Source: Chloromonas sp. AAM2
Taxonomy: Eukaryota; Chlorophyta; Chlorophyceae; Chlamydomonadales; Chlamydomonadaceae
DNA length: 20,826 nucleotides
Direction of reading: 5' to 3'
NCBI GenBank assembly: GCA_004335635.1
Contig: QAXH01000516.1
Location: 283-21,108, forward strand
Shown here: piece by piece, positions 1 through 9,718 of the stretch
Layout of the letters: each line of letters starts with the position of its first letter
Numbering within the stretch: the stretch's first letter is position 1
Translations under genes and position numbers: made by a program
Notes under the pieces: model-generated
Seen by the model: only the letters and a program-made list of their open reading frames with translations
Told to the model about the DNA's origin: nothing
Database searches by the model: none

Positions 1-179
1 GAGCGACCAAATTCCCCCAAAGCGCAAGGCCGAAGCCCCTTCGTGCCCGAAGGACCCTCAGCCTTGCTCCCTGGGGGGGGATATAGCCTTTCACTTCAGC
101 GAAGCCGTCACAGGACAGGGGTCGAGATGTGTACCGCCCTGACCTGCCCTGAGCAAGAAAGGAGAAGAAAGGCAGAAAC
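1..179 (+). other. Upstream / putative 5' UTR of the bZIP gene
   Basis: This stretch precedes the first inferred coding exon. It holds no recognisable coding sequence and no convincing TATA box; the only T/A-rich spot is near 81-86, after a run of eight G. The segment just before position 180 is purine-rich, as expected for a 5' leader, and the ATG context (AAACATGATGG) is favourable. Positions 57-78 recur with one mismatch at 15782-15803. The transcription start cannot be placed. Confidence 0.3.
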
Positions 180-212
180 ATGATGGACGAGGAAATGGCG
201 AACATCATTCAG
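180..212 (+). other. Inferred first coding exon of the bZIP gene (MMDEEMANIIQ)
   Basis: Two ATGs in tandem open an 11-codon exon that ends in CAG before a GTTAGG donor. It joins in phase 0 to exon 2 (1307-1381), whose own donor is a strong GTAAGT at 1382. The next candidate start is the Met at 1564 inside exon 3. Choosing 180 is an inference from ATG context and phase agreement; transcript data could move it. Confidence 0.45.
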
Positions 213-3200
213 GTTAGGGCAGACACTCAGGCTGTAGGCAGCGTGCAGAAAATGACCATATCAAGGTGCACTTGGGCTGCACGTAGGAGACGGACAGCAG
301 CACCTATACCAACTTACCAAGGTGAGGAACCAAGGGGAAATTGTTTTTGTTTGGGTGCAATCGAGGTGCTCGCATGACCAACACTATGCAAGCTGGGTTC
401 CAGCAAGATGGGCCTTGCAGACAAGAACCAACAACTGGGCATTGCAAAACAAACGGCAAGAACGCTTCGAGACAGCCAAGCCTGTGCACCAGCACCAATC
501 GCATGCATGCCTCCATGAACCCGCACCGTTCAAATTGTGCATGCTGACGATTGCCTTAACTTGAATGTGCAAGCACCACCATGCATCCTTGCATTCACTT
601 GTGAGGAAGACATGCGACCGCTCAAATCGTGCACGTCGAATTTTGCCTTGGTTTGGTATGCAAACGTCACCGCTGCATTGAACGTCAGCTGTTAGCCATC
701 CATCACACAGAAGCACAGCCTGCATACGGTAGACGCTTTGGAAATCGGAATTTTCTGGGGGAGGGAAACCGGCACGTTTCTGAGACGGTGCCCACCAGTG
801 GCTCATGGACGCACACATTCCGCCTGTACTCGCCAGTGTCGCCATGCCAAATGCACCAAACCGACGCAGATTCTTGGTTTTCTGACGAGATATCTTGTCG
901 ACCTGTAAGCGGGATTTTTTCAGCAAAGCATTGGACTACAGGTAGCTGCCAGGGCTTGATCAAGGCTTGAGGAGCGTAGCTGCCACTGACAAGATAGCCA
1001 CTCTTGGCCTGAGGTGAGACACTGGTGGGTGGTTGGGCGGCGAGAACCCATTCGTCCCACCAGGATAGTTTGTGAATGATCCCGCCGCACTAATGTCACT
1101 TTACACCTGGAATTCTGAAGCACGCACGGCCCTGCTGCGGCAAGTGTGTACAGTTCGCATAGGGGCGCTCCCAAGGGGTATTACCGTGCTGTTGGAGAAA
1201 CTTGCCAATTCTGCCTCAGTGGCAAACACAGTCTGACACCATGGTAGTCATGAGCTCTTGCTTGCCTTGCTGCCGGGGTATCACCGAACCCTACGGACAA
1301 ACTCAGCCTGAAGTCGAACAATCTCACGAAACTAGCCGGACTTTCAAGTCGACGTTTCCATCGGCTGCCAGCATGCAGCACGTAAGTCTATGCTTCATCA
1401 ACACCAAGCAGACCACAGCTGCCCTACCGGGCTGGCATGGGATGGTACAAATAGCCGGGCTGGTGTGTTGTGCTGCGTGCTGCCCGCTCAAATCGCAGGA
1501 ACACCAATCGGTCAAGTAGGAGCAAACCTTGAGAGCCTCTGGTGGCAGTCCAAGACCAACACGATGTTTGGCATGCCTCAAACAGGGCCTGCAGCTCAGT
1601 TTCTTAGCTCCATGCCAGGTTATGACATGGCACAGTCCATGCAGTCTATGGCTCAGCAGCAGCAAGCCGCAGCGCCGTCCAACTATATGTACCAGCAGCC
1701 TCAAGACATGAACGAATACGTTCGGCAGGTCATGCTCTACAATGTAGGTACTCAGTCACATGCTGCATATTGCGTTCTGTGTTACGCTGCACTTCAAATT
1801 GTACAAACGCAAGTGCTGCATGCCAGAGATGCACTCTGCAACGCAGCACTGTACATGCTGATGCGTGAAATGGATGTAGGATCCTTCAATCCTCACACCA
1901 AGCCTCTCTGCTGTGGCACAGCGCCTCTGCGCTTGCCAGCTATCGTTATCCTTACGTACGTGCGTGTGAAGACACAGGGCAGACGCCTACATTCAAAGTT
2001 TTTGCGTGGCCTGGCTTGCCTGCAGATGCGCATGTTTCACCAAGGAGCAGCGTTTCCTGGCTTGCCTGGGTGAGCACAGGGATAGGCTGGGTCTACAAAA
2101 TTAAAACTGAGTAACCAGTGCTAGCAATGCACATGAACATCAACTTGCAGCGTAACTAACTAACTCTGCAACAGTTGGAACGGCGACACAATAGTCAAGG
2201 TATAGCCAGAGTGTTTCTGTAAAGGCTATGGGAAATCTGCACACCATGGACTCAGACACGTATGCTGCATGTCTGCGTGCCATGCAGTGACGCTAGCATG
2301 CTGGGCTCAGGTTACCCCATGGGCGGACTAGGCGGCGGTCTCACCCCGCCTGTCCAGGGGCCCCATACAGCAAACAGCAGCGGCCAACTAGGGCTCTCCG
2401 GGGCATCAGGGCAACCCAGCTCTGGGCCCGAGCCTCCGCCGGGGCACAAACCCCTGCCCAATGCCGCTCCACCGCTACTGCCGCTGCATCCATTAGCCGG
2501 GGGTTGGAATCCGGCCGCCGCAGGCATGCTGGGTGCTGGCGGGAATCCGTTTTACCCGTCCCAGCCAGAGTTGCGGGGTCTGGGTGATCTAAATAAGATG
2601 CTGGAGGGGTCTTATGCAGGGGCGGCGGCTTTGGCGGGAATGGCAGGCGGGCCGGGGCAGGCGGGCGGGCCGCAGGCGGGGATGTCCCCGCTTAATGGCC
2701 CGCTTGGCGTGATGATGGGCGCGGGAGCGGGCATGCACGGTAATCCGTACTTAGGAGCGGGGTTGTTGCCACCAGGTGCTATGGCTGCTGCGGCTGCAGC
2801 TGCAGCAGGGGGTGTGGGAATGCATGGCGGGGGCTTACCGCCCGGCCTTCCAATCTCCATGCTTCCAGCCCACATGCAAGCACTGCACGCCAACGCCATG
2901 ATGAACAGCCATTTTCAAGCGCTGCATGGGCTCGGCATGCAAGGGGAGCAAGGCCAGGGCCAGCAACCCCAGCCACCGGGTCTCAATCACATGGGTCACA
3001 TGGGCGTGCAACTGCCACCGCTCAACCAAATGGCCATGCAATCCATGCTCAAGCCTATCAGCTCCCTGCCACTCATACACCAGGGGCCATCTGCTGAAGC
3101 CAGTGGGGGCAACGGTGGCGGTAGTTGGAATGCGGATGCGACCAAGGAAAACAACGGCAGCGGCCGTGCGCAGCCGGCTGCAGCAGGAAGCGTGGCGGGA

Positions 3201-6200
3201 GGCTTGCAAGGGGCGGGCTCGGCTGGCCCCCCGACAGCGGGCAAGCGGGGAAAGCGGAGTACCACATCTGCCAGGAATAGTGGCAGCAAGAGCGGCGGCA
3301 CAGGGGGGACTGGGGGCATGGGGTCAGGGTCGGGGGCGGATGGGGGCAGTGGCCCGGGTGCTGGCGGGGAAGAGGAGGACGAAGGGGAGGATAGGGGCAG
3401 CGGGTTCGGGAGAACGCATGCGGGCGATGAGGCGGACGCGCATGGAGATGAGACCGTCTCTTCTGGACAGGTGATTGGGACGGTGTGCCAATACTGTGCA
3501 AGGCCACAAAACACACAGCTGTTAGCATTGGTTGCCTGGCAACCCCGTCCAAGCCTCGCTTGCGGCCGGCAGCCTGGTTCTGGCGTCCAAGTGAATGCAA
3601 CTGGCATGGTTACCGCAAGCAAAAGGGGGAGTGGGCAGAAGCCAGTGATTCGCAATGTGTGTGGTTGGGACAGATGAGTCAGGCCAGGTGTGCTGAATCA
3701 GGCCAGGCAGGTTTATTATGCCTACAGACAGTCAGGTTGTATCTACTTCCCCCACTTCTCACCATGCAATGCAATGCGTTTATGCTCTCCCACTGGTCCG
3801 CGCACGGCATGGATGTGCTTATGGTGTTGCAGGCCAAACAGTAGCCATGTCATGCAATGCATTGCATGCTTGCCCCCAGGCGTTTGAGGACTGCAATGTG
3901 TGCATGTCGCACAATGCATGCATGCCCCTCAACATGCCATGCACAGGATCGGCCAAAGCATCATTCCTACGCTGCAAAAAAGACGCACCTGCAACATTTC
4001 CGCAATGCATGCCCTCAGGCCTCTGAGGACGGCAGCAGTGACGGCGAAGGCTGCGGCACCATGCTGGCTAGCAGCGGCTCCGGCCACATGGCGAGGGGCT
4101 CAAACAGGGGGGCCGGGTCCTCACGGGGGCACCCTGTGGATGCCATGGACAGGGAGGCCAAGAGGCAAAAGCGCAAGCAGAGCAACAGGGACAGCGCAAG
4201 GAGAAGCAGACTGCGTAAGCAGGTAGGCTGTTGTTGTTAAGACTCTTACTGCTTGTGGTGGTGAAGGTGGTGGTGGTGGTGGTGGTTTGTTGTTCACACA
4301 GCCTTCAGTGCCCAGACATGACATGTAGGGGAGCAAGGTGCAGCAGGCTGCGCAAGCAGGCAGGTTTGGGACTTGTCTTGCCAGTCCTACTGGACTAATT
4401 GAATTTTTTTTGGCACGACTGGGTGGTCAACAGTCACGTGTCATGCAACTTGCGGTGCTCTGGTTTAGCATGACATGGACATGTACCTGAAGGAAAGAAT
4501 GCAAACTCACATGAGGCCCTTAACACTACAAGCCAACGAACCAGTATGTGCACTCCCTGGTTCGTGGCATAGTAGTTTTGAGTGACAAGCAGCTTGTTTT
4601 GGCCACCTAAATTTATTTCAGCTGCATTCACAGTGCATGCGGCCTGCAGGAGGACTGCTTATTGCTGATATCATTGCTGTTCCGTGTTTGCTTTCACAGG
4701 CTGAGATGAACGACGTGGTAGGCACGGTGGAGTCCATGGTCAAGAATAATGATGACGTTTTGGACCAGGTAGGTTGGCTTGGTGCGCCAGTACATGTGCA
4801 GTTGTACTGCCTGTACTTCACACACCACGTGTGATGTCATTGTTGAGTCGAACAGGCTGGAGTCTGATGCTATGTGAGGCAATCTCTGAGTAATTTTTCG
4901 CAATTGAGTTGTCCAGAAAGTAGGCCTTGACGAGAGCTATTGAGTGAGGCCCATTTCATGCGATTTTGAGTCATTTCTGGGGTGTGTACCATCCCTGGTC
5001 CCTCTGCTTTACCTTTCATCTTGAGCGTCTCTCTCTTCTGTCCCGTTCTGCTGTTCCGTTTGTAGGAGCACCACAGGTGCTGGTACAAACCGTTATCATC
5101 TTTTAAGTTCCCTGCGTACAAAGTCATTGCTCCACCAGAAGCGAGCAACCAGTTTCACGAAAGGAGTCCAATCACCACAAACACACACGTTTGGTGGTAA
5201 GCTGATGTATCATAAGTGTCTCTCTGCCTTTCCTTTCCAGGTGAACTCAATCACCCGCAAGGCGGAGCAGTTAGACGCGGCCAACGTGGTGCTACGAGAG
5301 CTGCTCAGCATGACCCGCCTGTGCCACGAAACCACCGGCCTGCCGCCCTCGCCCTCCCGGCTGAAACCCTACACCGACCGGCTGCGAGCCTGCCAACCCC
5401 CGTCTCCAAAGGGACCACAAGGCGCGTCTCCGTCTAACGCCAAAACAACCATAAGACCAGGCGCGCCGGACATGCCAGGGGGCCTGACGAGAGAAGGCAG
5501 TGGCATGGGATCTCCAATGGTTGCTCAGCAAGCAGAGAGAATTGCACTGGAGATGGTGGATGGGGAAATGGACGCAGCAGATATGCTTTGTGGGGGTCCG
5601 GGAGTAAAGCAGGAACCTACGGAGACTTCAAGCGGGGATGCGGGCGGGCGAGGCGGGGCGGATCGCGGTTCTCTTTCCTGGGCGGATGCGGAAGTAATGC
5701 ACGCTGCGCCGCCGCTGCTAGAACCAATCGTAACTGCGGGGCAGGCCGGGGATAGCTATGTAACGGCTGGTACTGCTGCTGCTGCTGCGTCTGAGTCTCC
5801 GACTGCAGCGGAAGCTAACGGGCTGGTGCCAGTGGTGTCTATTAAGCAGAGTCCGAGCAAGGCCCAATTTTCTGCGGCCGATATTGTCGGCCGACAGAAA
5901 GCGGCGGCGGCAGCAGCAGCTATAGCTAATGCAATGGCTGCAGCTAAGCCACCCAATCGTCATACCCAGCACCCCCCAACAGGTAATACAGGCAGCAGTT
6001 TCTGATCATCATCCACATCATCACCATTACATGGCAAACCCCATTGCCCAAAGCATCGTTTCCACCTCAGTATAGGCATGCAGCACAACGTTGAAATCTT
6101 GAAAGCATCTCACACACAACACTGTACTCTGTACCTTGGAAGGCGAGGCAGCATTATTAGCATGTAGCACAATGTCGGTTGTTTGCCCATCATGAGCAAG

Positions 6201-7695
6201 TTCTGCCGCTAGTAGGTATAGTAGGCATTGACGCAATCAACGCCTCATGCGTTTGTTCTTTCCTAAACAATGTGCGCGCAGGGGGCCCTGCTGCCCGGCC
6301 CACCCTGTCAGCAAGCACGACCCAGACCTCCAACTCCGCCAGCCCCCTGACAGGCAGTGAGCGGCACAACCAACGGGGCAGCGGCGAGGGGCGGGACCAT
6401 GCAGCGGTCGAGACCCAGGGCGGACGTGGGGCCAGCTGCGGTGGCAGTGGCGTGCATGCAGGCGGCGCCGGCACTGGCGCATATGGGAGCTGCGGTGGCA
6501 ACGGTGTGCATGCAAGCAGGGGTGCACCCGCCGGTGTGGCAGGTGGATCAGCTGGAGCATCGGCCATGCAGCAGGCGACTGGGACAGCACAGCCACATCA
6601 GTGCGGCATGGGGCTGAACACAGGCAGCCCTGTCATGGATCACATGCTCTACACACGCAGGTGAGGCACATGGGATGTTGCAGTTGTTCTGTTTGTTTTC
6701 CCTCCCTCCCTACCTCCCTCGCCCCTGCTGAGCAGTCCTCCCGGGACTGAAGGCCATGTAAACAACAACAACAACAACAACAACAACATGGGATGTGCAC
6801 ATGCTCATGCGTATGCTGATGTTTGTGTGGACTTGCATGTGTGCACTGGACCACCAGGTTGTATTCAACTGCTGGATCTGGTTCACGTGCTCAGGTTCAG
6901 GGCACGTCATTAGTGCTCCGTTTTGACAGGTTCAGCTTACTGTCTCGTGAGGCAAACTAGAAGAGCCGTCTTGCTCTTCTTTGCACCTGAACACGCGCTG
7001 TTGGGAGTGGATCTTGTAGCATGAGCAAGCGCTCCTGGTGTAACGGCACACACCACATGTACGCACACAAACATACAAACACACGCGTGCGCAGGAGCCG
7101 GCAAACTGCCACTGCTTCCACTGAGGACGGGTTTGAAACAGCAGCAGCAACAAAGACTCTTGGTGATGGGCATGGGATGGTAATCGCCGGTCGGCAAGGC
7201 ATGACCCTGATGCGCAGTGGGACTTGCAGCAGCATGGGAGGCAGCGACGGGGACAGCGGGGACAGCCGGGGAATCAACATGACGGGCTCTTCAAGCGAAG
7301 AGGGTTGCCGGGCGGGGCTGGGCGTGAACGCGGCTGTGCGGGGTGCTCTGGCGAGAACAGCCGTTGATGCCGCGATCGGCGGTGGTATGGTTGATGGAGG
7401 CAGCCCGTCTCCGCGGCAGCAACATGAACACGCAATGGCGCTTGGCGGGAATGTGGGTGCGGCCGGCGCGGGAGCGGGGACAGGAGCGGCCCCTTCCTGG
7501 GCGGCTCTTGATGAAATGCGGCCGTTTGCTTCCTCAGCCGCCCAGCAGCCACAGCTCGCCAAGTTGACAGCAGCAACGGGTGACGCCGCTTACAGCACTG
7601 CGGCCAATGGTGAAGCGGCCGATGCTGGGCTGAACGAGTGGTCGCCGATGCTGCAGCAGGATTCACCGGGGATGTTCATGGACCCGCGGGCGTGA
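180..7695 (+). CDS. GBF-like (plant group G type) bZIP transcription factor, ten exons, about 1174 aa
   Basis: Predicted nuclear bZIP factor that should bind ACGT-core (G-box, CACGTG) DNA as a dimer. Exons: 180-212, 1307-1381, 1549-1743, 2026-2069, 2288-3470, 4019-4222, 4700-4768, 5241-5982, 6282-6660, 7095-7695; all introns are GT-AG, all phases match, and the sum is 3525 nt. Exon 6 ends with the basic region (about residues 558-578), containing SNRDSARRSRLRKQ with the invariant N-x7-R as N566 and R574. This is nearly identical to plant GBFs, which usually have NRES. The zipper runs through exons 7-8 with d positions V584, M591, V598, I605, L612, L619 and Asn at a positions 595 and 616. The N-terminal half is Gly/Ala/Met/Gln-rich with a Lys/Arg patch and an acidic stretch (GEEEDEGED) before the basic region. 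The C-terminal 550 residues are low-complexity and hold one SUMO-type VKQE (723-726). Plant GBFs are typically about 300-450 aa. Exons 5-10 are well supported; exons 1-4 rest on phase and splice consensus. Confidence 0.88.
213..1306 (+). other. Putative intron 1 of the bZIP gene
   Basis: A 1094-bp stretch between inferred exons 1 and 2. I see no convincing exon in it. It contains an imperfect 17-bp direct repeat (525-541 and 617-633, two transitions, spacing 92 bp) inside a wider, more degenerate duplication, and a TGTAA word at 904-908. Open frames on the minus strand at 384-926 have no recognisable composition or domain. Confidence 0.35.
3471..4018 (+). other. Intron 5 of the bZIP gene, with a decoy copy of the exon 6 acceptor
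   Basis: Starts CAG|GTGATT and ends CCCTCAG|GCCTCTGAGG, phase 0. Inside it, 3865-3896 resembles the true acceptor region 4004-4035 (25 of 32 bases) and includes its own AG at 3878-3879. Use of that AG would read A-F-E-D and reach a stop at 4024-4026, before the basic region. Reading straight through the intron from exon 5 stops at 3677. Confidence 0.7.
4266..4286 (+). repeat. (GGT)7 microsatellite in intron 6
   Basis: Seven perfect GGT units, preceded by further GGT-like bases from about 4256. Confidence 0.95.
4333..4364 (+). repeat. Degenerate duplicate of the exon 6 3' end and donor
   Basis: Positions 4333-4359 match 4196-4222 at 23 of 27 bases and keep the codon pattern (ARRSRLRKQ in the exon, ARCSRLRKQ here). 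The base pair after the copied CAG is GC instead of GT, so the copied donor is decayed or a rare GC donor. A usable-looking acceptor (TTCACACAG) lies upstream at 4293-4301. Displacement from the original is 137 bp. Confidence 0.8.
4435..4440. promoter_or_regulatory. G-box CACGTG in intron 6
   Basis: Palindromic CACGTG in context TCACGTGT. This is the class of site expected for the factor the gene encodes. Function is inference only. Confidence 0.3.
4826..4831. promoter_or_regulatory. G-box CACGTG in intron 7
   Basis: Context CCACGTGTGATGTCA, a full CCACGTG core followed by a TGATGTCA element that resembles other bZIP half-sites. Function is inference. Confidence 0.3.
6761..6787 (+). repeat. 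(AAC)9 microsatellite in intron 9
   Basis: Nine perfect AAC units between exons 9 and 10, immediately after a TGTAA word. Confidence 0.95.
6884..6889. promoter_or_regulatory. G-box CACGTG in intron 9
   Basis: Context TTCACGTGCT. Third CACGTG within introns of the bZIP gene. Function is inference. Confidence 0.25.
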
Positions 7696-7940
7696 CAGGA
7701 AAACAGGTGGTACTCGCCGCACGCTTGCACGGTGTGGCATCAATCCTCGAGTGACACTTGCTGTTGCCAGTGCAGCATTCAATCGGTACGGCTTCATCCC
7801 AACACATTTCCGCTCATGTGCATGTGTGCAGCTTCACCATCTACGCAGTCAGCAATCCAGTTGTAGCCTTGCTGCGTGTAGTTGACACATCCATGGTTTC
7901 ACTTCCATCTGATCTCACATCTCCATGGTCGCATACTCGT

Positions 7941-7969
7941 GTTAACTGCCGTCAACTGCCGTCAACTGG
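7941..7969 (+). repeat. Three tandem copies of a 10-bp unit
   Basis: GTTAACTGCC, GTCAACTGCC, GTCAACTGG(G) follow each other directly. The period is about one helical turn. No function apparent. Confidence 0.9.
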
Positions 7970-9713
7970 GTGCGGTTCTGCACACCTTTCAATGGATTGC
8001 AAGCAGGTCCTGGGTCAGTGACTAGGGCACGATTGGAGCCACGCTGCGGCAAGAACTTTTGCCAGTTACTGACTGCTTGTTGTTATGAGGGTTCCTTCAC
8101 CGATGTGCACCTCATGCGTCAAGCATGTTGACAGGCACGCGTTTACATGAGGTGCCGTGCGCATGCAGCCATATGTGACATGTTTATCGGCTTGGCCTGG
8201 TGTTGTTGCGAGGCCAAGGGTGTTCAGAGTAGCCGCGTGGTTATCATTTTTGCATCGTTCTATCTTTAGCACAGTCGCTGGTTGCGCATTCTGGTGAAAT
8301 GGCAAGCCATTGACGAGAGCTGTATGGTTTGGCAAACAGTCCCTGTTGCCCCTGTTGTCGGTCTTCAGGAGAAACGGTTCTACGTGCCCTGGCTAGGCTT
8401 ACTACGTGCTGTGTCGAGTTGACGAGCATTTGAAACCTCCAGGTTCAGTCTGTCGGTTTCTTTTTTCATCTGACCGTGAGAGTGGTTCATGTCAAAGAGT
8501 TGGTCGCCAAGTCGCTGCGTCACCAACAAGAAGCGCCGTGGTTACGAGCGCCTGGTGTGCTGGTCAGGGCTGGCGTTTTGGAGTGTGTGGTTGTCGGAGT
8601 TGTTGGTTCGATGAGAAGATGCATGCGTTTGTCCTAGGCTTCGTGCACGGGTTGTGCTCTGCATGTAGTTATGGATGAACAGACAATCGACACCTTGACC
8701 GTTGGTTGGTTTAGTGGCCAGCGCTTGAGTGCTGGTGATGTGGACTTGAGAGCGGTGTGGTTTAATGAACAGTTCGGATGAACATGTTTCATGCGTGGCA
8801 GGTGACAATTGTTTTGGTGTCAGGTCCAGCCAGTTTAGTGTGATGTCATGTGATATCACTGTCTTCTTGCTGTTACGTCGGTTACAATCGGTTTCTGAAA
8901 ACAGTCATACATAATGCGACCTTGGGGTGGGTCTGTTAGTCTGTCTGCCGTTCGTGAGGTGCACAAATGTGCCATATGCATTGGGCTTCAATAACACCAA
9001 TGAGGTGCTCTCAGTATGTTGCAGGCCTGGAAAAGGTCCGTCCTAGGCTGGTGTGCTGCCAGTGGCGGTTTCTTGAGCACGGGTTGTGTCGTGACGCATG
9101 AGCATGGGAGTGATATGAACGAGTGGGCAGATGCCCCATGTGCGAGACGCCTTTTTTGGTGTGACTGTTGTGAGTGAGAGAAACTGACCTGGCGCGGTGT
9201 AGGGCTGCAGCATACTTGTTTCGGGAAGTGCATTCATGGTTAGGTTCATTCGACGACATTGGTTTTCTTCTGAACTGTCTGGTCGTGAGTTTGTCAAGGG
9301 CAGTGCGTGGATGGCCAGATCCAGAGATCATTTTGTGAAGAGAAGGCACACGTGTTGAGAGCAGGCACATGGCTGGCTGCGCATCTTTCAGGCATTTCGC
9401 GGTCGGGCAATCAACCACTGAACACACCAGTCATGTTGCAATGCACACTGTCAGCCCTTGTGTCTCGATGTGAACCATGCAGTGCCACAGTTGTTTGTCC
9501 TTCCTGCGTTTCTGGACAGCGGCTGCTCCTGTCTGCTTTTGCGGGTAGCCGATGCATTGCATGTCTGTGCAATGCCTTCTGCTTATGGAGACATGCTTGC
9601 CGGCTGTGGTCGTTTGCCATCACTTGCAATAGGCGGGATTGTGCCTACACTGCCTATTTTTGCTATCGTTTGCCATCCAGTTCTGACAAGTTCTGCAGTG
9701 GTCGCGGTGCAAA

Positions 9714-9718
9714 TGTAA
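9714..9718 (+). terminator. Possible poly(A) signal TGTAA
   Basis: First TGTAA downstream of the bZIP stop codon at 7695, which makes an unusually distant candidate. TGTAA is the established poly(A) signal of volvocine and related green algae. Confidence 0.25.

Larger units (their letters stand above)
4223..4699 (+). other. Intron 6 of the bZIP gene, with a decayed copy of the exon 6 end
   Basis: Starts GTAGGC and ends TTTCACAG, phase 0. Retention would add V-G-C-C-C and stop, leaving a basic region without a zipper. It contains a (GGT)7 tract, a G-box at 4435-4440, and at 4333-4359 a second copy of the last nine basic-region codons, reading ARCSRLRKQ. Confidence 0.75.
4160..5298 (+). other. 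bZIP domain (basic region plus leucine zipper), split by introns 6 and 7
   Basis: The basic region lies at the end of exon 6. Intron 6 (4223-4699) separates its last residues (RLRKQ) from AEMND, and intron 7 (4769-5240) interrupts the zipper between DVLDQ and VNSIT. Both introns are phase 0. The heptad register is exact: the first d position is 10 residues after the conserved Arg and five more d positions follow at intervals of seven. Only the last two d residues are Leu. Asn at two a positions is the usual polar specificity residue of bZIP coiled coils. Confidence 0.9.
6661..7094 (+). other. Intron 9 of the bZIP gene
   Basis: Starts CGCAG|GTGAGG and ends GCGCAG, phase 2. Retention would stop immediately after MLYTRR (TGA 6662-6664). 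It carries an (AAC)9 tract, a G-box at 6884-6889 and two TGTAA words (6757-6761 and 7039-7043) that could act as intronic poly(A) signals. Confidence 0.75.

Noticed and set aside
384..926. 180-codon minus-strand open frame
   Set aside because: Cys/Trp/Met-rich shuffled composition, no domain, overlaps repeats in intron 1.
2175..2199. Micro-exon candidate between bZIP exons 4 and 5
   Set aside because: It would leave in phase 1, whereas the next exon needs phase 2; exon 4 at 2026-2069 supplies phase 2 directly.
2996..3655. Pro/Ser-rich minus-strand open frame opposite bZIP exon 5
   Set aside because: Antisense shadow of the Gly/Ala-rich exon; crosses the supported donor at 3471.
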